Notes: generated by a model not told the origin, from the letters alone. Positions 1-10,326 are shown, numbered from the stretch's first letter. The stretch: DNA of 64,000 nucleotides from Gibbula magus (GCA_936450465.1 OW388293.1:82978134-83042133), one strand, 5' to 3'. Made by a program: numbers and translations.

Positions 1-104
1 TTTCACATTTATATATAATATGTTGAACTACAAACTGAAAATAAAAGCAGAAAAAAGAATTAAAATCATTAATATGTGACACTATATTTTGATTTTATTT
101 TCAG

Positions 105-3100
105 ATGGAATCAAGTCAATTTGATGAACTTGTTACACTATGCATTGAGGATGGAGAATTCTTCGACTGTGATGACTTGTGTGAAGAGATCAAAGATCGA
201 TAACTATCTATTGGTAATGATCAACAGTCTTCTAGTGAATGGACAGCGAAAGATGAAGGTCTTTCTTGCACATTTTGTGGCAATATATTCGGTCGTATAC
301 GTGACCTTGCACGACATAGAAAAGTATGTCCAAGACGCCCAAACACAGTTGATATCATCATGCATGATGATGGAGGAGCTAGAGACGACATAAACTCGCA
401 AGAGTGTGATGTATCAGCTGGAATATGTATAAAAGATGGTGAATGGACAGGGAAAGATAAAGGTTTTCCCTGTGAATTCTGCGGAGATGTATTTCTTCAG
501 ATGCAAGATCTTACCAGTCACCGTCAGCGATGTCTCAAATACCCCCCGCCTATTTACGAACCATCAACATCATACTATCAACAAGAATCCGATACTATCC
601 CAGGACCACTGAAGCTCAAATTGGCGAGACTGGATGACCTTTTTAGAGATCCTATAACAGAACCCTCAGCGTCCACTGGAATGAAGAGGCCAGCTACTAG
701 TCAACCTTCATCTACGACTACAACAAAGAAGTCAAGGATCTCCTCAGATCAGGTATGGGAGTCTCATGATATTTTAGTAGAGTTTTTACAATCAGGAAAT
801 AGTGAACAGGAGATTGACAACATGCAGTTTAGGGACTTCAATTTTGGCTATGATGAGGAGATGGTGGATGTTGAGGAGTCAGCGTTAGGTAATCAGATAG
901 GTTTTGGTGTAGATGAGAAAGCTTATGAATTTAGATTGCGTAAGGAGAAAACCTTCGCGAAAAATGCTGCTGTGGAAAAAATTTATGAAATAAAATTTAA
1001 TGAAAAGTGGAAAGGTGAAAATATTTCAAATTTGCATCAAAATTTACATACGATGTTTGAGGAGGTTTTGGAAGAAGCCAAAGAAGGACTAGAAGATAAT
1101 GATTTGGGTAGGGTCGTCCTTCGTCATGAGAATTTGGAGAATCCGATAATCGTACCGTTGAGGCCTTTGAACGAATTGAATGCTGACACAGTGTTAAGTC
1201 ATGTCCAAAATGTTATGCAAAGTCATCAAAATCTTCCAATTAACAGCTCCTTCGGAATTGATATTGGGGTGATAAACTTACCTAGAGGCGGTGGCATACA
1301 TAATATTTCAAATGTTAAAGAGAGTGTGAAATTAAAACATTCAATTGTGGAAATTAAGAATCATGATATGATGTGTTTGGCAAGATCCGCATCAGTGTGT
1401 TTCGCTAAGGTTCACAGAGTATCCCAGGCTGAATGGCAAACTTTGGTAGACACCTATCCACTTGAACAATGTAAATGTTCTCAATTGCTAACATCACCTC
1501 CAAACAAGAAGAATACCCACATTTCCCATTTGGCCTTAGAACACAAGATGTGTCCTCTATCCCTGTACACAAACTTGAAAAAACTTGACACACGGCAAAC
1601 CATCTTTGCATCTACACTCTGTGATATAGCCGGTGTTTCAAAAGATAAAATGGCCAATTTGATCGATATCCCAAAATTTGAAAGAGTGTTGGGTTGTCAG
1701 ATTTTGGTTGTAAGTGCTGAATTGGGGAATAAGTTCATCACAAAGGGAGTCAAAGATGATAGACACAAACTATTTGTCTATTTGGAAAATAATCATTTTC
1801 ACGCCATTCCAAACATTTCTGGATTTTTTAGGGAAGGCTATTTTTGTCACCACTGTCTCACCCCTTTTTCTAACAAAGAACAACATGAATGCGAACATTA
1901 TTGCAGGATTTGTAAACGAAAATCTTGTCAGACAAATGACACTGGTAAAACATGCCCTGATTGTCACATGCAATGTCGATCCGAAGAATGTTTCATTGCC
2001 CACAAGGAACCCAAAATTGAAAATAAGGTTGTATACCCTTCTCAATGTGAATCTTACTGGAGGTGTCATCAATGTCGCAAAGTTCTCAATAGATGGAATA
2101 ATAAGAATGGTGAACACGAATGTGGCACCTACATGTGTTATCCTTGTGACAAGAGGGTTCCATTAAACCATCATTGTTACCAATCACCATTACCCATGGA
2201 TGACAAACACAAGGGTAAAAAATTTCTCATGTATGATTTTGAATGTACCCAAAATGAGTTGGCTGCTTGTGAAGAGGGGTATATTCCTTCAACTTGTTCC
2301 CAGTGTGGTCCTGAGGTTGATCAATGCCCTCATCATACCAAATGTCTCAACTGTCATAAAACTTGGTGTGGCCGTCAGGAACATAAACCCAATTTTTTGA
2401 TAGCTCAATCAGTCTGTGACAAATGTGAAAACGAACCTGTGACTGTTGGGTCCAGGTGTAACAATTGTGGGTCACGTTGTAATACTTGCAATAAATGGAA
2501 CAACAAATTTAAATGTTTCAAGAAGCCTCCATGTGTTTCGTGTGGTCATCGAGAGGTCAAATTTCAAGGTCCAGACACAGCTGAACGATTCTGTTCATGG
2601 GTATTCAATAAATCACACTATGGGTTTAGCCTGCTAGCCCACAACAGTCGGTCTTATGATTCTTATTACCTTTTGGATTATCTAATCCAGAATAGCATTC
2701 TACCTGACAACATTGTCTATAATGGGTCCAAACTCATGTACATGCATGTGCCCAGAGGACTGGATATTCGCCTTTTGGACAGTCTCTCGTATTTCAGCAC
2801 AAAGTTAGCCAAGCTTCCAGAAATGTTTCATCTGGAAGAATTGAAGAAGGGTTATTTCCCTCATTACTTCAACACTTTGGCTAATCAATCATATGTGGGC
2901 CCATTTCCTGAACCATACTTTTATGGTGTAGATGGCATGTCCACTGAAGACAGGACTGGCTTTCTGAAATGGCACACTGAACAAAAAGATAAGGTCTTCA
3001 ATTTTGCTCAAGAAATGGAAGACTATTGCAGGTCAGATGTGCAAATCTTGAGAGAAGCTCTTATGACATTTAGGAAACTGCTGATGTCTGTGACAAAGAG

Positions 3101-5345
3101 ACAATACAAAGATCCAACCACCCAGAAAATGAAGACAGAACCTGGTATTGATCCTACTGATTATGTCACCATCGCAAGTGTATGTCATGGTGTTTTCAAA
3201 CACAAGTTTTTGACAGACCATACACATGTCAAAATACTCTGGCATAATCAACTGAGCTCATGGTTACCCGTGAAACAGAAAAATGGACAACCATGGATAG
3301 AAGTAAAACCGGGTTCTTGGATGAATCTTGATGATATCCAGAAAGCAGGGGGTCTGATCCAAGAGAAAGAAACCCTTCCGAGCCCCATTGCCAAGGTACC
3401 TGGAGATGGATACACTACAGACCAATTCAGTAAGGCTTCCATACAATGGCTTGAATGGTTGATTCACTCACAAGGAAAACACATTCAACATGCTCTCAAT
3501 GAAGGGGAATTTCAAATCCCTGGCACCAATTATAAAGCTGATGGCAGACATGGACATCAACTATGGGAATACCAGGGTTGTATTTGGCATGGATGCCCTA
3601 CATGTTTCCCCCATGACAGAGAGACCACAGTCCTACCTGGAACAAAACAGTCGATCAATGAGCTGTATGCCTTGACATTGAAGCGGAATGCAATCATAAG
3701 GGAGAAGGGTTACAAGTTGACCATCATTTGGGAACATGAGTTTCAGCAAGAACTCAAAACAAACTCTGCCTTGAAAACATTTGTGTCCACTTTAGATCTT
3801 CAGGAACGATTAGATCCAAGAGATTCTTTTTTTGGCGGGCGAACAAATGCTTCCAAATTATTTCATGAGGCAGAAGTTGATGAAAACATTCACTACTATG
3901 ATTTCACATCCTTATACCCATGGGTAAACAAGTATGGACAGTATCCCATTGGACATCCTCAAATCATCACAAGCAACTTCAAATCTTTGGATCAATACTT
4001 TGGTTTGGCTAAAGTAAAGATCCTACCACCTCGAGGACTGTATCATCCAGTCCTACCATACAGATCAAATGGCAAGCTAAAATTTTCACTTTGCAAAATA
4101 TGTACTGACAAAGAGCAACAAGAAACCTGCCACCACACCGAGAAGGAACGATGTTTTGTCGGTACCTGGTGTATTCCAGAAATTGTGAAAGCTTTGGAAA
4201 AAGGATATGAAATTCAAAAGGTGTATGAAGTTTATCATTGGGATGAAACCACACAGTATGACAAAACAATCAAGGCAGGAGGACTGTTTGCAGATTACAT
4301 AAACACCTTCTTGAAGATAAAGCAAGAGTCTTCGGGTTGGCCTGCATGGTGTACATCTGAGGCAGAAAAGCAACAGTATATTGAAAATTATCTCGAGAAT
4401 GAAGGCATACAATTAGACTATGACAAAATTGAGAAAAACCCAGGTTTAAGAGCTTTATCGAAGCTAATGTTGAACAGCTTCTGGGGGAAATATGCCCAAC
4501 GTTCTAATATGACCCAAACAAAATTTGTCTTTGCTTCAAAATTGGAAGAATTTTATCAGTTTTTGACCGACCCCAAAAAGATGCTCCATGACTTTCACAT
4601 TCTGAATAACAATGTTGCCCAGTTTCAATGGACTCATAATTCAGAATTTATCCCAAACAGTGAAACTACAAACATATTTATCGCAACATTCACTACCTGT
4701 TATGCAAGATTGAAATTGTATTCAGTGTTAGATTTCCTAAGAGAAAGAGTATTGTATTATGATACAGACTCCGTGATCTTTGTCTCCAAAGACAGCGACG
4801 TCAATCCACCATTGGGAGATTATCTTGGGGAACTTACTTCAGAGTTGGACAATAATGATAGTATACAGACTTTTGTAAGTGGGGGACCCAAAAATTATGC
4901 CTACAAAACAAAATCTGGCAAAGAGAACTGTAAAGTTAGAGGCTTTACTCTCAATTCTACCAACAGTCAGATCATTAATTTCCATTCTGTGAAACACCTG
5001 GTCTTGTTCCAAAATCAGAAACAAAAAGATACTTTAGATGACATCACCAAATTAAAACAGAAAAACAAACATCAGAATACAAAAACAAAACAAACTTCAG
5101 ATGACAAACAAACTTTAGAAATTTTCAATCCCTCCAAATTAAAACAGAAAAACAAACATCAGAATACAAAAACAAAACAAACTTCAGATGACAAACAAAC
5201 TTTAGAAATTTTCAATCCCTCCAAAATTAATAGAGATAAAACTGATTGCAAAATTTTTAACAGGTCTGAAAGGAAGAGGTATCAAATTGTGTACACAAAA
5301 CGTGTCATTCAACCGAATTTAGACACTCTACCTTATGGTTTTTAA
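105..5345 (+). CDS. Protein-primed family B DNA polymerase of Polinton, with in-frame stop near the start
   Basis: This is the element's replicative polymerase. The long open part begins at ATG 360 (1,661 codons). The same frame is open upstream to a TAA at 201-203, and a further in-frame stretch runs from ATG 105 to that stop, so ATG 105 is the likely ancestral start; a splice-acceptor-like run ending in CAG sits directly before it. Residues numbered from ATG 360: exonuclease motif I DFE near 626, Exo II H-N...D at 761-767, Exo III Y-x3-D near 889. Palm motif A DxxSLYP starts at 1181, motif B NSFWG at 1372 and motif C DTDS at 1468. A very Cys/His-rich insertion lies between Exo I and Exo II. 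The N terminus carries two similar C2HC fingers, one upstream of ATG 360. Near the C terminus a 29-residue Lys/Gln-rich segment is tandemly duplicated. All catalytic motifs look intact. The stop could be a mutation, a sequencing error, or a sign that translation starts downstream. Confidence 0.93.
201..203 (+). other. In-frame TAA within the polymerase N-terminal region
   Basis: The TAA separates 32 codons starting at ATG 105 from the rest of the same reading frame. That frame stays open from 204 to 5,342 and encodes a first C2HC finger before ATG 360. Protein-like sequence on both sides in one frame argues for a nonsense change rather than two separate ORFs. Confidence 0.7.
5049..5222 (+). 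repeat. 87-bp tandem duplication inside the polymerase C-terminal coding region
   Basis: Two near-identical 87-bp copies (5,049-5,135 and 5,136-5,222) encode a 29-residue hydrophilic Lys/Gln/Thr-rich segment twice. 87 is divisible by 3, so the frame is kept. It lies downstream of motif C, in a tail where length change may be tolerated. Confidence 0.9.
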
Positions 5346-5362
5346 AGTTGACATATTTCCAG

Positions 5363-5764
5363 GTCCGCTTCAGGGCCATATGTATATAGTCAGGGTCATT
5401 TCAGGGACACTTCAGGGCCATATGTATATAGTCAAGGCCATTTCAGGGCCACTTCAGGGCCATATGCATATAGTCAGGGCCATTTCAGGGCCACATGTAT
5501 GTAGTCAGGGCCACTTCAGGGCCACTTCAGGGCAATTTCAGGGCCACTTCAGGGCCACCTCAGGGCCATATGTATATAGTCAGGGCCATTTCAGGGCCAC
5601 TTCAGGGCCATATGCATATAGTCAGGGCCATTTCAGGGCCATATGTATATAGTCAGGACCATTTCAGGGCCATTTCAGGGCCATATGTATATAGTCAGGG
5701 CCATTTCAGGGCCACATGAATATAGTTAGGGCCACTTCAGGGCCACATGTATATAGTCAGGGCC
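5363..5764 (+). repeat. TATA-containing minisatellite between polymerase and ATPase genes
   Basis: Irregular tandem array of modules built from TTTCAGGGCCA or CTTCAGGGCCA alternating with ATGTATATAGT. At least eight copies of the TATATAG-type module occur in about 400 bp. It begins directly after the polymerase stop and ends 37 bp before the ATPase ATG. The last TATATAG (5,750-5,756) is about 45-51 bp upstream of that ATG, so the array may supply or multiply a TATA box. It can be translated in places but shows no protein signature. Confidence 0.9.
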
Positions 5765-5800
5765 ATTACATGATTAACCATTAAGGAGTTAAGACATAGT

Positions 5801-6676
5801 ATGGGTAGGATTAAGAAAGATTGTCCTGTTCCTGGTTGTAAAGCTCGAAATTTATCAAGACTTCCTAACCATCTGTCGCAAGTTCACAAGTTGAATTCTG
5901 ACAAGAAACCTTGGTTGAAGAAGAAGGAGTACATGATGGAAGTACAAACTACAACACCAAAGTCAGCTGTGACCTGGAGTCCAAAATCTGTGATTGATCC
6001 TACTAAACCTTGGTGGGAGACTCAGAGTCTGACACCATTTGAACCTTGCTCAAGTATTTGTGTAGTTGGACCCTCGGGAGCAGGCAAGACGCAATGGGTG
6101 TACAAACTACTGAAACATTTAACTGGGATGTACGTGAAAGACCCTCCTAAGAAGATTATGTACTGTTATGGTGTTTACCAAACCTTGTTTGATGAGATTG
6201 AAACAAAAATATATAACATTGTTTTCCAACAAGGTTTACCGACAGAAGCAGATTTAGAAGAACTTACTAGTAATGGGCAACATGGTCTCATTATTTTGGA
6301 CGATCTAATGCAACAAGTAATTGGATCCAAACAAATGGAACTTTTATTTACGCAAGGATGCCACCATCGGCTTCTGAGTGTGATTTTCATTACACAAAAC
6401 TTGTATGGCCAAGCTAAATCAACTCGTACTATAGCATTGAACACTTGGTATTTAGTTTTGTTTAAAAATGTACGTGATACCTCGCAGATAATGACTCTTG
6501 GAAGACAATTATTTCCTGGACGTGCTGGTGTGTTAGTGGAAGCATATACTGATGTCATGAAGCAGCCTTATGGGTATTTGGTGATTGATATGTGTCCACG
6601 AACTGATGATAAACTTAGACTCAGGACCAAAATTTTCCCAGGAGAAGATCCAGTGGTGTATGTGCCAAAGGTATAA
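5801..6676 (+). CDS. Polinton genome-packaging ATPase (FtsK/HerA, A32-like)
   Basis: A 291-residue P-loop ATPase that in this family is thought to pump element DNA into the capsid. A C2H2-like finger (CPVPGC...H...H) occupies residues 8-29. The Walker A motif GPSGAGKT lies at 90-97 and the Walker B LIILDD at 163-168. A segment near 190, SVIFITQNLY, fits the sensor strand of A32-like ATPases. The first ATG after the minisatellite is used. The stop codon TAA (6,674-6,676) lies inside a TATAAATA box that appears to serve the next gene. Intact and of usual length. Confidence 0.92.
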   Translation: MGRIKKDCPVPGCKARNLSRLPNHLSQVHKLNSDKKPWLKKKEYMMEVQTTTPKSAVTWSPKSVIDPTKPWWETQSLTPFEPCSSICVVGPSGAGKTQWVYKLLKHLTGMYVKDPPKKIMYCYGVYQTLFDEIETKIYNIVFQQGLPTEADLEELTSNGQHGLIILDDLMQQVIGSKQMELLFTQGCHHRLLSVIFITQNLYGQAKSTRTIALNTWYLVLFKNVRDTSQIMTLGRQLFPGRAGVLVEAYTDVMKQPYGYLVIDMCPRTDDKLRLRTKIFPGEDPVVYVPKV

Positions 6677-6679
6677 ATA
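6672..6679 (+). promoter_or_regulatory. TATA box overlapping the ATPase stop codon
   Basis: TATAAATA at 6,672-6,679 contains the TAA stop of the ATPase and lies 29-36 bp upstream of the next ATG (6,708). The same layout recurs on the other strand at 11,032-11,039. Confidence 0.6.
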
Positions 6680-6707
6680 TGTGTCTGTCAACAATGATGG
6701 CATCATT

Positions 6708-7037
6708 ATGTCGAAGACACTCAAGAAGCAACTGTCTTTTCTGGATTCTTTGGAGTCCCTTTCTCCAAATCAAAGAAAACTTCTTCTGAAACATTTGACA
6801 AATATCCAAGTCAAGACTATATGTGAAATAGTCACCAATCTACTACAGCCTCAGTTCCCTTTGTCAAAAACTTATGAGGTTCAACTGAAGAGACACAAAC
6901 ACTTTTTAAGACAATTGTCAGATTCTAAACTAACTGTGAGTAAGAAAAGAGAACTCATTCAAAAGAAAGTTTCAGTGATTGTACTGATTGTGAAAGCAAC
7001 AATACCTTTCCTGAAGAAACATTATGCAGTATCTTAA
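6708..7037 (+). CDS. Small basic conserved Polinton protein, possible core/minor virion protein
   Basis: 109 residues, helical and rich in Lys/Arg, beginning MSKTLKKQLSFLDSL and ending in a hydrophobic stretch (SVIVLIVKATIPFLKK). Animal Polintons commonly encode a short protein of this make-up next to the ATPase: a Leu/Lys-rich 'RKxLLKH' region, an 'ICEIV' core and a hydrophobic tail. A comparison with adenovirus core or minor capsid proteins is only a guess. The start is ATG 6,708, just after the TATA box; the frame is open further upstream but without an ATG near the promoter. It overlaps the next ORF by 14 bp if that one starts at 7,024. Confidence 0.7.
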   Translation: MSKTLKKQLSFLDSLESLSPNQRKLLLKHLTNIQVKTICEIVTNLLQPQFPLSKTYEVQLKRHKHFLRQLSDSKLTVSKKRELIQKKVSVIVLIVKATIPFLKKHYAVS

Positions 7038-7584
7038 GAAGTCTTTGTTAATTCCTATGGATAAATACGAACGCTTCCTTCGTGGAAGTGGTCATGTGAA
7101 ACAACATGACTCTCGTATAGAATCAGGATATGAAGCCGACACAGAAGAAGAGGACTCCTTGAACATTGACCTTATACTTACTGCTCTGCCTAAACCTTAT
7201 CGACAGAGAGGGCATGCATTATTGAAGTTTATCCAAGATGATCCTGAACAGAGACTATCATGGAATCGAAAAGGGAATATTCTTAGTCAAGGAGAAGTCA
7301 TACCTGGTAGTCACATTGTGGATTTGTTAAAAGACTCACAATATCTATATAAACGAATGCAGCCTAAGGGAATGACTGAATTTTATCAGGCTTTGAAGGA
7401 GATGAATGTACCACAAGGACTCATTGGAAATAGACAACGATGGGAAATTAAAATGAAAACAAATGACACTCCATCTATGAGTGCAAACATCCAAATGAGA
7501 AGATCACCACCAGGTATTCCTGAGAAGAAGGTGAAGCCCAAGAAGAAGACGAAACAAAGTTCTTTTAAGTGGATATCATTGTAA
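7024..7584 (+). CDS. Conserved Polinton protein of unknown function, basic C terminus
   Basis: Up to 186 residues. ATG 7,024 overlaps the previous gene; ATG 7,057 (MDKYERFLRGSG) is an equally good start and leaves 175 residues. An acidic stretch (EADTEEED) is followed by a globular part containing 'LSWNRKGNILSQGEVIPGS' and 'MNVPQGLIGN', motifs I associate with a recurrent Polinton ORF next to the ATPase. It ends in a Lys/Pro-rich tail that may bind DNA. It is the last rightward gene, and an AATAAA overlaps its stop codon. Function unknown. Confidence 0.72.
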   Translation: MQYLKKSLLIPMDKYERFLRGSGHVKQHDSRIESGYEADTEEEDSLNIDLILTALPKPYRQRGHALLKFIQDDPEQRLSWNRKGNILSQGEVIPGSHIVDLLKDSQYLYKRMQPKGMTEFYQALKEMNVPQGLIGNRQRWEIKMKTNDTPSMSANIQMRRSPPGIPEKKVKPKKKTKQSSFKWISL

Positions 7585-7589
7585 ATAAA
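7584..7589 (+). terminator. Polyadenylation signal of the rightward gene block
   Basis: AATAAA at 7,584-7,589 overlaps the TAA stop of the preceding gene by one base. It is the only obvious signal before the convergent leftward genes. Confidence 0.55.
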
Positions 7590-7802
7590 GTTAATATTAA
7601 ATTGATTGTAAAGTAAACTAGAGGAGTGCTCCTAGCCTTTAGTTATACTCATGTGAAATGGAGTTATTAAAATGTTTAAAAGTTATATAATCTTATTGTA
7701 TTTTTTCTTATCTGGAAAGAAATAACACAGTGCCATACCTCCCAACCGTCCTTCTCCGATAGGGGACTTTTGTGGGCTAGCGAATTTAAGGTTGAGGTTG
7801 AT

Positions 7803-7808
7803 TTTATT
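7803..7808 (-). terminator. Polyadenylation signal of the leftward gene block
   Basis: TTTATT on the plus strand (AATAAA on minus) lies about 63 bp past the protease stop. Together with the signal at 7,584 it delimits a short convergent intergenic region that shows no other feature. Confidence 0.5.
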
Positions 7809-7870
7809 GGTATAATACAAAAAATACCATGTTTATGGTCTATCAGAATATAAGATGGACATGGAACAGG

Positions 7871-8353
7871 TTACATCGAGATCCCTGAAGGGGGTAAACA
7901 TGATTTGAAATATTTGGTAACAAATCTGTACATATACATATCATTTATTCGTTTATTTGAGGTGAAACACCTCTGTATCCGATTTAAACTGAAACCTTTA
8001 GATTTCAACAAGATATAGAATACAGCATACATCCCGCAGGTAGTACTGTTCTCACTCTGAAGTACTTTTGTATTCCAAATAAAACTGAATGTGTTTCTCT
8101 TGAGAAAGTTTGTAAATAGTCTTCTGTAATATCCAGGCTGATGTCCAAAACTGTCAACAAATTCTCCATGATGAGGGGCCTGTAACCAGATAGCGACCCA
8201 ATGACGACCTCGCTGTGTTGAATCTTGTGTATTGACAATGAATCCTTGTGGGTAGTGTGACACTGTACTAGGTAACTGATCAGCACCAATAACTTTCACA
8301 TATCTAGTTTTAGAATTAGTCTTCAAAATATATCGTAGTTGTGTAGAGTTCAT
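7871..8353 (-). CDS. Adenain-like cysteine protease (C5/Ulp1 fold)
   Basis: 160 residues. The family cleaves virion proteins during maturation in adenoviruses and is encoded by Polintons. The catalytic set is visible in the expected order: His51 in RGRHWVAIW, Asp67 in EFVDSFG, Gln99 in KVLQSEN and Cys106 in TTCGMYA. Length is slightly shorter than adenovirus protease. Its ATG overlaps the capsid stop codon by the 4-base ATGA arrangement (8,350-8,353), so it is probably translated from the same transcript as the capsid gene. Intact. Confidence 0.92.
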   Translation of the reverse strand: MNSTQLRYILKTNSKTRYVKVIGADQLPSTVSHYPQGFIVNTQDSTQRGRHWVAIWLQAPHHGEFVDSFGHQPGYYRRLFTNFLKRNTFSFIWNTKVLQSENSTTCGMYAVFYILLKSKGFSLNRIQRCFTSNKRINDMYMYRFVTKYFKSCLPPSGISM

Positions 8354-9639
8354 GGTGATGTGTACAGAACATTTCTTGCTTCATCCACTTCAATCATAAG
8401 ATTATCCTCCGAGTAGACAAGACAGTTTACAGTCTCTGGAAGAGCTTGGCTAAATTGAAGTTGGAGACGGATGTTTCCCCTTTTTATAAGATCCAGATAG
8501 TCTTCTTTCATCTCACATGGTTCCAAAGTAAATTGATACAATGCATAACCGCCCTTGAAATCCCCTCTATCAATATCCACACCTACAGTTCCTCTACCCT
8601 CAAATAGTCTGGTGTAGGCATTCATGTATAATGAATCAGAAAGAGTAAGAGGTTGTCCGGGTAGGGATTCTCCATTCACATACAGCCCAATAGAAGTCAA
8701 ATTGTACATAGCAAAATTGAAAGGATTTTTGGAATAATTTCCATTTAAGGCTGCTGCTGACACCAGTGTTACCACGATCCTATTAGGGACCTTGTTTTGA
8801 AATAATTGGTCCACTGTATAGTTCAGTTGCCCTTTAGCTAGAGATACAATCTTAACATCTCTTTTCGTAAAAGGGTATTTGGCTGTTCCATGAGCAAGGG
8901 CTCTGGCATGACTCGTGATTATAGATGTCTGAGGACGAATCTTACATATCTTGAGATAGATATCTTCTATCTTTACCTTATAGTTAGGAGCAGTTTCGTT
9001 TGACATCAAACAGAAAGAAGGGGGACTACGAAACATTCTGATCTGTAGGTTCACTCCATTCAGCAAATAACGATTGGTATCCATAAAATCTTCATAGAGT
9101 GGCCCTACTAAGTCGACAGATTTGCTTTGTTTGGTAAGTTTACTTCGTTCAAACAACCCTCTGTTATCTCCATTGGGAGTTTTTTCATCCATGTGTCCTG
9201 CTGCGTCTTTTGAATACAGTTGTGATTGCAACGTAGTATCATTGGTTTCATCTAAGAGCACTTTGATATAACTTTTGTAAGGATATAAGTTTGTAGAGCT
9301 GGTAATCAATTTACCATTCAAGGATAAATCCATCTGTGAAAAAAGACTCTGCATCCATAAATTCACAGGCCCTGTATCTTCAATATCAGTCAGGGCAGTG
9401 TCATCCGCTTTGAGAATTTTAGCTTGAACATGGAGACGACTTCGTTTCATATCTATGTAGTCTATACCTTGGCCAGATATATTGAACTCTATTGGACTCG
9501 AATCTGATGTGATCTGAGAGGTAGGTCTGAAAATCACATAATAGAATTTCTCCACTGCAGCACATGTTGCAGGGTTTTTGAAAAGATCCAATTCTTTTGT
9601 TTCTGCTTCTATAAACTGTGTTGTGGTATAGGAGGCCAT
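8350..9639 (-). CDS. Polinton major capsid protein (double jelly-roll, hexon-like)
   Basis: 429 residues. The N-terminal region with 'FYYVIFRPTSQ' and 'IEFNISGQGIDYIDMKRS', and the C-terminal 'CLVYSEDNLMIEVDEARN', match my recollection of the conserved animal protein family annotated as uncharacterised F54H12.2-like, which structural work assigns to the Polinton double-jelly-roll capsid. It sits between the protease and minor virion genes, as expected. No frameshift or stop. The start is the only ATG in context; the upstream gene ends 9 bp before it. Confidence 0.85.
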   Translation of the reverse strand: MASYTTTQFIEAETKELDLFKNPATCAAVEKFYYVIFRPTSQITSDSSPIEFNISGQGIDYIDMKRSRLHVQAKILKADDTALTDIEDTGPVNLWMQSLFSQMDLSLNGKLITSSTNLYPYKSYIKVLLDETNDTTLQSQLYSKDAAGHMDEKTPNGDNRGLFERSKLTKQSKSVDLVGPLYEDFMDTNRYLLNGVNLQIRMFRSPPSFCLMSNETAPNYKVKIEDIYLKICKIRPQTSIITSHARALAHGTAKYPFTKRDVKIVSLAKGQLNYTVDQLFQNKVPNRIVVTLVSAAALNGNYSKNPFNFAMYNLTSIGLYVNGESLPGQPLTLSDSLYMNAYTRLFEGRGTVGVDIDRGDFKGGYALYQFTLEPCEMKEDYLDLIKRGNIRLQLQFSQALPETVNCLVYSEDNLMIEVDEARNVLYTSP

Positions 9640-9648
9640 TATTTCTGT

Positions 9649-10101
9649 CTATTCCGGTCTGGCCTTCTCACTGTAACGATCTGTATGCCCTGAAGTTTGT
9701 TCTTTCTTTCTTTTGGGAGGGGACTTCTTTTTGTGTGATGTGTTTTCTTTAACTTTCTTGTCAGGAATGACATATAATTTCTGTGATTTCCTTTTTATAG
9801 CCCTTTCGCGTTTCTCTTGAGCTTCTGCTTGCTCCACGACTTGTTGTGTTGGAGAGACAAAGTTAATTTTGGGTTGCTCAGAATAAGGCATGGCCAGTGC
9901 CTGTTCTTTTCGTTTCCTTTCTTCCAAAATTTTAGGCCATTCCGGATCATAAAGCTCCAGTGTTCTGTCAACAGACATGATGCCCTGCCGTTCCCCATTT
10001 CTCATGACAAAGTCATAGGGTTTCAATTTACCCTGGACTTGCAACATGTAATATCGAGTCCATTTCTCTGTGTCTGGCACAAATAGTTTATACTGACTCA
10101 T
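9649..10101 (-). CDS. Basic Lys-rich Polinton protein, possible virion/DNA-binding component
   Basis: 150 residues. The N-terminal 70 residues look folded (YKLFVPDTEKWTRYYMLQ), and the rest is a charged helix followed by a Lys/Arg/Pro-rich tail with clusters such as KKKSPPKRKKE that could be nuclear localisation or DNA-binding signals. It ends 9 bp before the capsid ATG. A TATA box lies about 58-65 bp upstream of its ATG. I do not recognise a named family. Confidence 0.65.
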   Translation of the reverse strand: MSQYKLFVPDTEKWTRYYMLQVQGKLKPYDFVMRNGERQGIMSVDRTLELYDPEWPKILEERKRKEQALAMPYSEQPKINFVSPTQQVVEQAEAQEKRERAIKRKSQKLYVIPDKKVKENTSHKKKSPPKRKKEQTSGHTDRYSEKARPE

Positions 10102-10158
10102 GTTGATGCGTCCTCTCTGAGTTTTCTAAAGCAAATGAGTTAGGCATGATGTTTGTCT

Positions 10159-10166
10159 TTTATATA
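10159..10166 (-). promoter_or_regulatory. TATA box for the basic protein / capsid / protease transcription unit
   Basis: TATATAAA on the minus strand, 58-65 bp upstream of ATG 10,101, in the only sizeable intergenic gap (10,102-10,326) of the leftward block. No other TATA-like site was seen before the capsid or protease genes, so one transcript may cover all three. Confidence 0.5.
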
Positions 10167-10326
10167 GTTCTGACTAACCCGTAGCTCAGGGCCCACACCT
10201 CAGACATGATCAATGCTTCCTGTCTCACTTCATTCATATCACTCAATTCTTGTATGGTATATTCATAGTCATGAAACAGAATTACTCTGTAGAAAATCAT
10301 AATCTCTCAATATTTAACGTACCATG

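Noticed and set aside
5335..5719. Open frames through the CAGGGCC minisatellite
   Set aside because: They arise from repeat length and composition, without start context or protein features.
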